A stretch of DNA of 44,085 nucleotides, taken from contig CACXLY010000020.1 in the NCBI GenBank assembly GCA_902768605.1, forward strand, positions 1 through 44,085. Reading direction: 5' to 3'. A program made the translations under genes and the position numbers. Shown in pieces: positions 7,514-13,724 of this stretch. The notes under the pieces were generated by a model. That model was given only the letters and a program-made list of their open reading frames with translations, was not told where the DNA came from and did no database searches. Position 1 is the first letter of the stretch. Each line of letters opens with the position of its first letter. The stretch is from an uncultured Bacteroidales bacterium. GTDB taxonomy: Bacteria > Bacteroidota > Bacteroidia > Bacteroidales > Bacteroidaceae.

Positions 7514-8215
7514 TTAGAAGTTTATGACGCATTGGACGGCTGGTGTCGTCGTGCGCAGGTTCATGTCGTGACGTCCTGTCTCGATGATTGTGGGCTGTAT
7601 CTCGATGCTCAGGTCGTGCGAGATGTCGAAGGTCGACAGTTCGGCATCGACGTAGGCATCTATTACGGAGAGCAGGTAGACGCCACCGAAGGCGAAGATG
7701 CTGAGGTCGCGGAACCTGCGGAATGTGTCTTTCTTGCTCTTGAAGATAGCTTGGAAGCGTGCTTCCTTGCCTTCGATGCTGTAGTTGGGAGGCAACATCT
7801 TCTCGTAGCTTTTAGTATTCGGGTCGCTGTCCGTGATGTCGAGGAAGGCCTGTGAATAGTCTGAGAGCATCTGTCCGTTCCAGGTGAGTGCGTAGACGCA
7901 ACCGAGGAAGCCGCCATAGACGATGGGTAGCTTCCAGTACTTTCTGTTGTAGAACTGTCCGGCGCCGGGCAGCACGAGTCCCAGCCACATGGCGCGGATG
8001 GGGTCGGGCTTGAAGTCCTTGAGGTCGCGATGTGCTTTTATCCCTCTCAGCAGGTCGTCGCTGATGGTGCGGAGCGAAGCGCTGTCCACGACGATGGTAT
8101 CTCTGACGGGCACAATCCTCTCTTCCTGAGCCATGACCATTGACCATTGAGTATTGACCATGGACCATGATGCAGGGAACAGCATTAAGAGTAAGATAAT
8201 GTGCCGTAACGTCAT
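7514..8215 (-). CDS. DUF5683 family membrane protein
   Basis: A 233-residue protein of unknown function that typically follows parB in Bacteroidales. An N-terminal signal or anchor region is followed by the family core (PDPIRAMWLGLVLPGAGQFY), with hydrophobic segments at WKLPIVYGGFLGCVYALTW and LSIFAFGGVYLLSVIDAYV. Within the signal region residues about 16-29 (SWSMVNTQWSMVMA) are encoded by a 7-bp repeat array, so part of the export signal has been built from repeat DNA. The start lies 12 bp after the parB stop. The role is unknown; GAGQFY-type proteins may concern envelope assembly. Confidence 0.85.
   Translation of the reverse strand: MTLRHIILLLMLFPASWSMVNTQWSMVMAQEERIVPVRDTIVVDSASLRTISDDLLRGIKAHRDLKDFKPDPIRAMWLGLVLPGAGQFYNRKYWKLPIVYGGFLGCVYALTWNGQMLSDYSQAFLDITDSDPNTKSYEKMLPPNYSIEGKEARFQAIFKSKKDTFRRFRDLSIFAFGGVYLLSVIDAYVDAELSTFDISHDLSIEIQPTIIETGRHDMNLRTTTPAVQCVINF
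8134..8172. repeat. 7-bp array inside the DUF5683 signal peptide
   Basis: Successive 7-mers of the type ACCATTG, ACCATTG, AGTATTG, ACCATGG and ACCATGA run through the codons after the first hydrophobic residues. The frame is kept. The boundaries are approximate. Confidence 0.75.
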
Positions 8216-8227
8216 AGAAGAGCGGTT

Positions 8228-9130
8228 TTAGCTGCGGAGCTTGTCGAACATCTCGATAATGCGTTCCAGTTCGGACTCGTTGGCGAACGGGATGCTTATC
8301 TTTCCCTTTCCGCTTTCTGAGCATGTCATCTCGACGCGCGTCTTGAAGATTTTCCTCAGTCCTTCGCGCAGGAGGTTGTAGTCGGCGCTGAGGTTTGAGC
8401 CTTTCTGGCGGATGCGTGTGCCGCTCTGTGTCTTGACGGAGCCGCCCTCGCTGAGTTGCTTCACCATGCTCTCTATCTGGCGGACGCTCATGGGTGCTTT
8501 CTTCATCTCTGCGAAGACCTTAAGCTGCGTCTCGGGGTCGGAGATGGCGAGCAGGGCGCGTGCGTGTCCCATGTCGATGTCGCGGTTTCGCAGCGCCACC
8601 TGCACGCTGGCGGGGAGCTTGAGCAGACGCAGGTAGTTGGCGATGGTGGCGCGATTCTTGCCGACGCGCTCGCTGAGCTGGTCCTGCGTGAGACTGTACT
8701 GCTCGATGAGGTTGTGGTATGCCAGGGCCACTTCTATCGCGGTGAGGTCTTCGCGCTGTATGTTCTCGACGAGTGCCATCTCGAGCATGTTCTCGTCGTC
8801 CACCGTGCGGATGTAGGCGGGGATGGTGGTGAGGCCGACGCGTTGGCTGGCTCGCCAGCGGCGTTCGCCCGCGATGATGACGTAGGTGCCATCGCCCATG
8901 TCGCGCAGCGTGATGGGTTGTATGATGCCGATCTGGCGGATGCTGTTGGCGAGTTCCTGCAGCGAGTCGTCGTCGAACTCGCGTCGCGGCTGGTTGGGGT
9001 TCGGCCGGATGTCGTCCATCCTCACTTCCGAGAGGTTCGACGAACCGCCTGTCTGGATGTCTTCTGTCTGTAGGAGAGCGTCGAGGCCTCTGCCCAGCGC
9101 TTGTCCTTGATACTTTTTCTTAATGGCCAT
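8228..9130 (-). CDS. parB: Chromosome-partitioning protein ParB
   Basis: A 300-residue ParB/Spo0J protein, the CTP-dependent clamp that loads at parS and spreads on DNA. The N-terminal domain holds the CTP-binding motif GERRWRASQRVGL (about residues 88-100) preceded by IGIIQPITLR. A central helix-turn-helix (LTQDQLSERVGKNRATIANY) reads parS. The C-terminal dimerisation domain contains the conserved ISIPFANESELERIIEMFDKL. It lies 214 bp downstream of parA on the same strand. I found no perfect parS (TGTTTCACGTGAAACA type) in the window. Confidence 0.96.
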   Translation of the reverse strand: MAIKKKYQGQALGRGLDALLQTEDIQTGGSSNLSEVRMDDIRPNPNQPRREFDDDSLQELANSIRQIGIIQPITLRDMGDGTYVIIAGERRWRASQRVGLTTIPAYIRTVDDENMLEMALVENIQREDLTAIEVALAYHNLIEQYSLTQDQLSERVGKNRATIANYLRLLKLPASVQVALRNRDIDMGHARALLAISDPETQLKVFAEMKKAPMSVRQIESMVKQLSEGGSVKTQSGTRIRQKGSNLSADYNLLREGLRKIFKTRVEMTCSESGKGKISIPFANESELERIIEMFDKLRS

Positions 9131-9344
9131 CTATGTGTTTACTATTTGAAGATTTACTATTTCTTAGATTCTCTATAACTAAGGCGCGCTTCTAATTGCG
9201 CGGAGTCCGATTTATTTACGATTTGATGATTGGGCTATTTCCTGCGCAGGGGCAGGTGCCTCCTTCTTCTCTCCTCTTCCTTCACTCCGTCGTTGCAGGC
9301 AGTCGGTTTCTGCAGCGGGACGATTATGAATTATGAATTGCGAA
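9131..9344. other. parA-parB intergenic stretch without a gene
   Basis: 214 bp that is unusually long for this operon. It holds AT-rich sequence, GCGCGCTTCTAATTGCGCGG with weak dyad symmetry, and the left part of a 7-bp array that continues into the end of parA. No promoter box or credible open reading frame is seen. Confidence 0.6.
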
Positions 9345-9357
9345 TTATGAATTGCGT
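9323..9357. repeat. 7-bp array that supplies the parA stop codon
   Basis: ATTATGA, ATTATGA, ATTGCGA, ATTATGA and ATTGCGT in direct succession. On the minus strand the parA C-terminus (RNS) and its TAA are read from this array. Confidence 0.9.
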
Positions 9358-10109
9358 GAGAGAATTTCCTGCGCAAGTGCGAGGTGGGCTTTCGACCCGG
9401 TTGCGTCGGCATCGTAGAGGATGGCGGGGACGCCGTGGCTTGGTGCTTCGCTGAGCTTCACGTTGCGCTGGATGACCGTCTTGAACACGAGTTCGCGGAA
9501 ATGCCGACGCACTTCTTCGTAGATTTGGTTGGCAAGGCGGAGGCGGCTGTCGTACATGGTCAGGAGGAAGCCTTCTATTTCAAGCTTCGGGTTCATGCGT
9601 GTCTTCACGATCTTTATCGTGTTGAGCAGCTTGCTGATACCTTCCAGGGCGAAGTACTCGCACTGTACGGGGATGATGACGCTGTCGGCGGCGGTCAGCG
9701 CGTTTACCGTGATGAGGCCGAGGCTGGGACTACAGTCGATGAGGATGTAGTCGTAGTCCTGGACGACGGGCTGTATCGTGTCCCTCAAGACGCGCTCTTG
9801 GTTCTTGAAGTTCAGCAGCTCGATTTCGGCTCCGACAAGGTTGATGTGTGAGGGCACGATGTCGAGGCCCTCGATGTCGGTCGTGTAGATGATGTCCTTG
9901 ATACCCACCTGGCCGAGCAGCGCGTTGTAGATGGAATGGTCGAGCTTGCTGACGTCCACGCCCATGCCGCTCGAGGCGTTGGCCTGCGGGTCTGCGTCGA
10001 TGAGGAGGACTTTCTTTTCGAGGGTGGCGAGCGAGGCGGCGAGGTTCATGCTCGTCGTCGTTTTGCCGACGCCTCCCTTCTGGTTGACTATAGCGATGGT
10101 TTTGCTCAT
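9345..10109 (-). CDS. parA: Chromosome-partitioning ATPase ParA
   Basis: A 254-residue ParA/Soj ATPase that drives origin segregation together with ParB. The deviant Walker A box is at residues 10-17 (QKGGVGKTT), Walker A' follows in LLIDADPQANASSGMG, and Walker B in DYDYILIDCSPSLGL. Length is normal. The C-terminus is odd: after AQEILS the final residues RNS and the stop are encoded by a 7-bp repeat array, so the original end of the gene seems to have been replaced. The 5' leader of about 180 bp from the TATCTTTG box (10296-10303) to the ATG holds a 163-bp repeat element, also unusual for a housekeeping gene. Confidence 0.96.
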   Translation of the reverse strand: MSKTIAIVNQKGGVGKTTTSMNLAASLATLEKKVLLIDADPQANASSGMGVDVSKLDHSIYNALLGQVGIKDIIYTTDIEGLDIVPSHINLVGAEIELLNFKNQERVLRDTIQPVVQDYDYILIDCSPSLGLITVNALTAADSVIIPVQCEYFALEGISKLLNTIKIVKTRMNPKLEIEGFLLTMYDSRLRLANQIYEEVRRHFRELVFKTVIQRNVKLSEAPSHGVPAILYDADATGSKAHLALAQEILSRNS

Positions 10110-10122
10110 GATGGACTTTTTA

Positions 10123-10285
10123 GGGAGTTAAAGTAGGAAGTATAAATGGAAGTAATGCGCTTCGCGCAGGGAGTAAAGCCAGCAGGCTGGCAGGACAAAT
10201 GTCTTGGATTAAGGGTATCGTCCTCTTTTACTTCCGTGAGCGTAGCGAATAATCTTCCTATTTTACTTCCATTTTTACTTCTTTA
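10123..10285. repeat. ~163-bp inverted-repeat element in the parA leader
   Basis: It begins with GGGAGTTAAAG and ends with TTTTACTTCTTTA, so the ends are roughly complementary. It carries an inner stem AGGACAAATG ... GGTATCGTCCT (10214-10224). The related copy at 10829-10983 has AGGACGATACC in the opposite orientation. It sits between the parA promoter box and the parA start codon. Confidence 0.7.
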
Positions 10286-10295
10286 GAAAACTTTG

Positions 10296-10303
10296 CAAAG
10301 ATA
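10296..10303 (-). promoter_or_regulatory. -7 promoter box for the parA operon
   Basis: TATCTTTG on the minus strand within TCGTATCTTTGCAAAG, the same context as the OPT, surE and 34.6-kb promoters. It is the only good box upstream of parA. Confidence 0.6.
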
Positions 10304-10349
10304 CGACAAAACCCCGACATACACGTCATTTTCCTTAAGCAGAATGCTT

Positions 10350-10405
10350 AAAGTGTTGATAACTTAACGTTTTTGTTGATAACTGAGGCAGTTTATCAAC
10401 ACTTT
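10350..10405. other. Cluster of three DnaA-box-like sites, possible origin element
   Basis: TGTTGATAA at 10354-10362 and 10374-10382 and TTATCAACA at 10393-10401 are three identical 9-mers in two orientations within 48 bp. The outer two lie in perfect 13-bp inverted arms (AAAGTGTTGATAA and TTATCAACACTTT). They differ from TTATCCACA at one base. The position between divergent parAB and surE would suit an origin-linked site. No dnaA gene is in the window, so this is only a candidate. Confidence 0.4.
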
Positions 10406-10500
10406 TTTGTACGTTGAGGCACTCAAATCCCTGCTTGGCGCGAGTTTGTTCCACGCCTTTTGGCGGTCTTTTCGATGTTTTTTCTCGGTCTTTTTGATGT

Positions 10501-10772
10501 AATGATATAGCAGTTGACACGCTTTTCGGATGGGTGAAAGAGCTTAGCCGAGGGAGGATGAAGGCTGTAAGCCTGATAAGAACATAGGCGGGGGTGTAAC
10601 CCCCGTAAAGGAGATATTGTAACATCTAAGTGCTGAAAGCACGACAGAACATCAGAAATCTCTCCACCCTTTCAGGGTTCCGTTTCCCGCTCGCACTTGT
10701 TACGGGGGTTACACCCCCGCCTGTAGTCTTTCCAGCCTTTCAGGCTTCCATCGTGCCAATTGCTATATCATT
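10501..10772. repeat. Mirrored hairpin element, locus B, with terminal inverted repeats
   Basis: Imperfect 21-bp terminal inverted repeats (10501-10521 and 10752-10772, 19 of 21 matching, sharing AATGATATAGCA) enclose mirrored GGGGGT/ACCCCC hairpins at 10590-10604 and 10704-10718. Four 13-nt hairpins are also enclosed: AGGCT-GTA-AGCCT (10562-10574, plus), GTGCT-GAA-AGCAC (10630-10642, plus), ACCCT-GAA-AGGGT (10666-10678, minus) and AGCCT-GAA-AGGCT (10734-10746, minus). The layout matches locus A at 3520-3735. Short open reading frames crossing it are not credible genes. Confidence 0.8.
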
Positions 10773-10828
10773 GCCTTTTCCGACGTCATTTTTCTCTCTT
10801 TTTGACGTTAATCAGAACTTCAAGTTTC

Positions 10829-10983
10829 GGGAGTTAATGAAGTTAAAGAAGTTAAAGAAGTTAAAGGACGATACCTTGGGATGCGGTTTGCATTCAGCCT
10901 CGTATTCGGCTGCAAAAGCTATTGTCCTTTAACTTCCCCAAGCGAGCATAGCGAGCTAACTTCTTTAACTTCTTTAACTCCCA
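10829..10983. repeat. ~155-bp inverted-repeat element upstream of surE
   Basis: The ends are GGGAGTTAA and TTAACTCCC, each followed inward by 9-bp repeats of AGTTAAAGA (10832-10867 and, inverted, 10956-10979). The inner stem AGGACGATACC (10865-10875) pairs with GCTATTGTCCTTT. It is an inverted relative of 10123-10285. Confidence 0.75.
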
Positions 10984-11089
10984 TAAAAACATAACATCCA
11001 ACATCCGAAACTTAAATCAGAACTCTTTCCGACACGAAGCTGCTGTCCCCGCTTCAGCATGCGACGCCGAACTTAACGTGTCAGATGCG

Positions 11090-11155
11090 TTGCAACATCA
11101 TGTACTTGCAATTGCATATACATGAACTTGCAATTGCAAGTACATGATGTTGCAA
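11090..11155. repeat. 22-bp-period array forming a 27-bp perfect inverted repeat
   Basis: Arms 11090-11116 and 11129-11155 are exact reverse complements separated by 12 bp. They are built from GCAATTGC cores plus AAGTACATGATGTT-type spacers at 22-bp spacing. Same repeat class as 3756-3822 and 28586-28662. Confidence 0.9.
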
Positions 11156-11273
11156 GCTCTCCTTCGTGTGGGGTGGGGCAGTGCAATGTGTCGGGCGGAG
11201 TGGCGCGACGGCCGAGAATGGCCTTTTTTTCGTTTTCTTCGTCTTTTCGTGATGCCGTTTCCACTTTTTTTCG

Positions 11274-11281
11274 TATCTTTG
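11274..11281 (+). promoter_or_regulatory. -7 promoter box for surE-lpxB
   Basis: TATCTTTG within TTTTTTCGTATCTTTGTGCGG-like sequence. Transcription should start near 11288. That leaves too little leader for an ATG at 11293 and favours the surE start at 11305. Confidence 0.65.
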
Positions 11282-11304
11282 TGCGGAAAAAGATGAAACG
11301 AATC

Positions 11305-12054
11305 ATGTCAAAACGCCCCTTGATACTTATCTCGAACGATGACGGCGTGGAGGCCCAGGGCATACAGGTGCTGACCGCCCTGATGCAGCAGCTGGGCGAC
11401 GTCATCGTCGTTGCGCCCGACGGCCCGCGCAGTGCCGCGTCGTGCAGCATATCGCCGCTCGACATCATTTCTATCAGTCTCGTCAGCCAGCGCGAAGGCT
11501 TGAAAGTGTATCGCTGCAGCGGTACGCCGACCGACTGCGTCAAGTTGGCCCTCGACGGGCTGCTCGACGTCGAGCCCGACCTCGTGGTAAGCGGCATCAA
11601 CCACGGCGACAACGCGTCCGTCTCGGTACACTACAGCGGCACCGTCGGAGCGGCTTTCGAGGCCTGCATGAAAGGGGTGCCGGCCATCGCCTATAGCCTC
11701 ATGACACGCAGCCTGCAGTGTGACTTCCGCCCCTACGAAGAGGTCGTCATGCAGACGGCTCACTATGTCCTCAAGCACGGCTTGCCCGAGGACGTGCTGC
11801 TCAACGTGAACTTCCCCGAGGTGCCACGTCTGAAGGGGACGCGCGTCTGCCGTACCGGACGCGGACGCTGGATGAAGGAGATGAAGCAGGTGGGCGAGGG
11901 CGAGTACCGACTGACGGGTTACTTCCAGAACCTCGAGCCCGAGGCGGAGGACACGGACTACTGGGCGCTCGAGCACGGCTACGCGTCCGTCACCCCCATC
12001 CAGCTCGATATGACGGCACACGGACTGCTCAAATCATTGAACATTGAATATTAA
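11305..12054 (+). CDS. surE: 5'/3'-nucleotidase SurE
   Basis: A 249-residue survival protein SurE, a metal-dependent nucleoside 5'/3'-monophosphatase. The metal site is visible in the N-terminal ILISNDDGVEAQG, the Ser/Asn ligands in VAPDGPRSAASCSIS and SGINHGDNAS, and the family core in SGTVGAAFEACMKGVPAIA. The start at 11305 is chosen from the promoter position. The last residues (SLNIEY) and the TAA are encoded by a 7-bp ATTGAAC-type array, the same kind of replaced C-terminus seen in parA. lpxB follows 86 bp downstream, an arrangement common in Bacteroidales. Confidence 0.95.
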   Translation: MSKRPLILISNDDGVEAQGIQVLTALMQQLGDVIVVAPDGPRSAASCSISPLDIISISLVSQREGLKVYRCSGTPTDCVKLALDGLLDVEPDLVVSGINHGDNASVSVHYSGTVGAAFEACMKGVPAIAYSLMTRSLQCDFRPYEEVVMQTAHYVLKHGLPEDVLLNVNFPEVPRLKGTRVCRTGRGRWMKEMKQVGEGEYRLTGYFQNLEPEAEDTDYWALEHGYASVTPIQLDMTAHGLLKSLNIEY

Positions 12055-12070
12055 AAATTGAACATTGAAG
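12036..12070. repeat. 7-bp array (ATTGAAC type) overlapping the surE stop codon
   Basis: ATTGAAC, ATTGAAT, ATTAAAA, ATTGAAC and ATTGAAG in succession. The surE stop TAA (12052-12054) is inside the third unit. Confidence 0.9.
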
Positions 12071-12110
12071 GTACGAAACATTCAAGGCCTCCCAGCGCGG
12101 TAGCAAATTC

Positions 12111-12131
12111 TTCATTCTTCATTCTTCATTC
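12111..12131. repeat. 7-bp array TTCATTC x3 before lpxB
   Basis: Three exact TTCATTC units, then TTCACTT, ending a few bases before the lpxB ATG at 12141. A related, more degenerate stretch is at 23146-23176 in the opposite orientation. Confidence 0.85.
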
Positions 12132-12140
12132 TTCACTTTC

Positions 12141-13376
12141 ATGCGGTATTATCTCATAGCAGGCGAGGCAAGCGGCGACATGCATGCGAGCCACTTGATT
12201 GCTGCCATCAGGCGGCTGGACACGGCGGCGCAGTTCCGCTGCTTCGGCGGTGACATGATGGCGGCTGAGGGCGCAGAGCTCGTCCAGCACTATCGCGACC
12301 TCGCCTACATGGGCTTCTGGCCGGTCGTCCGACACCTGCCGACCATCCTGCGCGGCATGAAGAAATGCCAGAGGGATATACTTGCGTGGCGCCCCGACAT
12401 ACTTATCCTGGTCGATTACCCCGGCTTCAACCTCCGCATGGCACGCTTCGTCAAGCAGCACACCGCGATACCCGTCGCCTATTACATCGCGCCGAAAATA
12501 TGGGCGTGGAAGGAGGGGCGCATCCGCGACATCAAACGCGACGTCGACCTCCTGCTCTCAATCCTGCCCTTCGAAAAGGACTTCTACGAGAAGAAACACG
12601 GTTGCGCGATACATTACGTGGGCAACCCGACGGTGGACGAAGTGCAGAAGACCCTCTCTGACTCTCCTTCAAAAGGAGAAGACGACGGGCGGCCCATCAT
12701 CGCCCTGCTGCCCGGAAGCCGCAAGCAGGAAGTAAGGGACAACCTGCGGCGCATGTTGCAAGCGGCCGAGCCATACGCCGAAGACTATCAGCTCGTGCTT
12801 GCCGCAGCCCCCGGCCTCGAGGACGAGTTCTACGAGCAATGCATTAAAATGGCAAACGCTAAATGGCAAAAAGCAGAACGCCTCAATGCCCAATCCTCAA
12901 TCTTCAATCTTCAATTTTCAATCTTCAATAGTCAATCTTCAATGATTAACGTCGTTCGCGGCCAGACCTATCAGCTTTTGCAGCACAGCACGGCAGCACT
13001 CGTCACCAGCGGCACAGCGACGCTCGAGACCGCCCTCTTCCGCGTGCCGCAGGTCGTCTGCTATTACATCAGGGCAGGCCGGCTGGCATCTCTCGCCAAG
13101 CGACTCTTCCTGAAAGTCCCCTTCATATCCCTCGTCAACCTCATCTGCGGCGAGGAAGTGGTGCCGGAACTCGTCGCAGAGCAGATGACGACAGCTAACG
13201 TCCGCCGCCACCTCGCCTCCATCCTGCCCGGCGGCACGGCAAGGGAGGCTCAGCTGAAAGGCTACGAACGCCTCGCCGCTGCGCTCGGAGAACCCGGCGC
13301 GGCAGCAAGGGCGGCAAAGATAATAGTCCAGTATGTTGCGATGCCATCGCAACAATCAATAACCCTTAAACCCTAA
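12141..13376 (+). CDS. lpxB: Lipid-A-disaccharide synthase
   Basis: A 411-residue GT19 glycosyltransferase that joins UDP-2,3-diacylglucosamine and lipid X to make the lipid A disaccharide at the inner membrane. Family signatures: YYLIAGEASGDMHASHLI at the N-terminus, AYMGFWPVV, VDYPGFNLRMARF, YYIAPKIWAWKEGR and, near the C-terminus, TSGTATLETALFRVPQVVCY. Two repeat insertions lengthen it. A palindromic element at 12651-12679 gives SDSPSKGEDD (about residues 174-183), and a nine-unit 7-bp array at 12883-12945 adds exactly 21 residues rich in Ser, Gln and Phe (about 248-268) just before the conserved C-terminal half. The flanking catalytic motifs are intact, so the protein is probably functional. 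Confidence 0.95.
   Translation: MRYYLIAGEASGDMHASHLIAAIRRLDTAAQFRCFGGDMMAAEGAELVQHYRDLAYMGFWPVVRHLPTILRGMKKCQRDILAWRPDILILVDYPGFNLRMARFVKQHTAIPVAYYIAPKIWAWKEGRIRDIKRDVDLLLSILPFEKDFYEKKHGCAIHYVGNPTVDEVQKTLSDSPSKGEDDGRPIIALLPGSRKQEVRDNLRRMLQAAEPYAEDYQLVLAAAPGLEDEFYEQCIKMANAKWQKAERLNAQSSIFNLQFSIFNSQSSMINVVRGQTYQLLQHSTAALVTSGTATLETALFRVPQVVCYYIRAGRLASLAKRLFLKVPFISLVNLICGEEVVPELVAEQMTTANVRRHLASILPGGTAREAQLKGYERLAAALGEPGAAARAAKIIVQYVAMPSQQSITLKP
12651..12679. repeat. Palindromic element inside lpxB
   Basis: The flank ACCCTCTCTGAC is followed by the perfect stem TCTCCTT-CAA-AAGGAGA (12663-12679). The same flank occurs at 39512 and, inverted, at 39653-39665, each beside a different but still paired stem. 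Confidence 0.85.
12883..12945. repeat. Nine-unit 7-bp array in frame inside lpxB
   Basis: Nine consecutive 7-mers with consensus TCAATCT total 63 bp, a multiple of three, so the frame is kept. It is the longest coding 7-bp array in the window. Confidence 0.92.
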
Positions 13377-13383
13377 AATAATT

Positions 13384-13659
13384 ATGATTAGACTTAACTG
13401 TTTCTTCCAAGCCAAGAAGGGCAAGTATGCCCAAGCTCTCGAGGCAGCCATCCTCCTCACAGCAAAGACCCAGAAGCACGAGGGGATGGTCAGTTACGAC
13501 GTGTTTGAAAGCGCCACGCGTAAGGACATCTTCATGTTTTGCGAGACATGGGAAAGCGAAGACGCCCTCTCAAAACATGCCGCCACACCTGAATTCAAGG
13601 AGCTCGTCGGCATTATCGAGAAGTGCGGCGAGATGAAGATTGAGAAGCTGACTCTGTAG
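13384..13659 (+). CDS. Putative quinol monooxygenase (ABM domain)
   Basis: A 91-residue single-domain protein of the antibiotic biosynthesis monooxygenase (ABM/YgiN-like) fold, small dimeric ferredoxin-like proteins some of which oxidise quinols or polyketides without a cofactor. Typical features are the early MIRLNCFFQAKKGK strand and turn, TQKHEGMVSYDVFES and the FMFCETWESEDALSKHAATPEF segment. It begins 7 bp after lpxB and is followed by a strong hairpin terminator, so it is likely the last gene of surE-lpxB-ABM. The substrate is unknown. Confidence 0.85.
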   Translation: MIRLNCFFQAKKGKYAQALEAAILLTAKTQKHEGMVSYDVFESATRKDIFMFCETWESEDALSKHAATPEFKELVGIIEKCGEMKIEKLTL

Positions 13660-13671
13660 GCCACAAAAAGC

Positions 13672-13705
13672 AGAACGTGTCCCGTCGGCTGATGGGACAC
13701 GTTCT
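13672..13705. terminator. Bidirectional terminator between the ABM gene and porZ
   Basis: A perfect 12-bp stem AGAACGTGTCCC / GGGACACGTTCT with a 10-nt loop. T-rich sequence follows on the plus strand (GTTGTCTTTTCC) and the minus strand (GCTTTTTGTGG). It separates two convergent transcription units. Confidence 0.85.
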
Positions 13706-13724
13706 GTTGTCTTTTCCTTGCTGT

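Noticed and set aside
10335..10932. Open reading frames of about 100 codons on both strands (10335-10625 minus and 10630-10932 plus)
   Set aside because: They run through hairpin locus B, the DnaA-box-like sites and 9-bp repeats. The translations are low in structure and lack any family resemblance.
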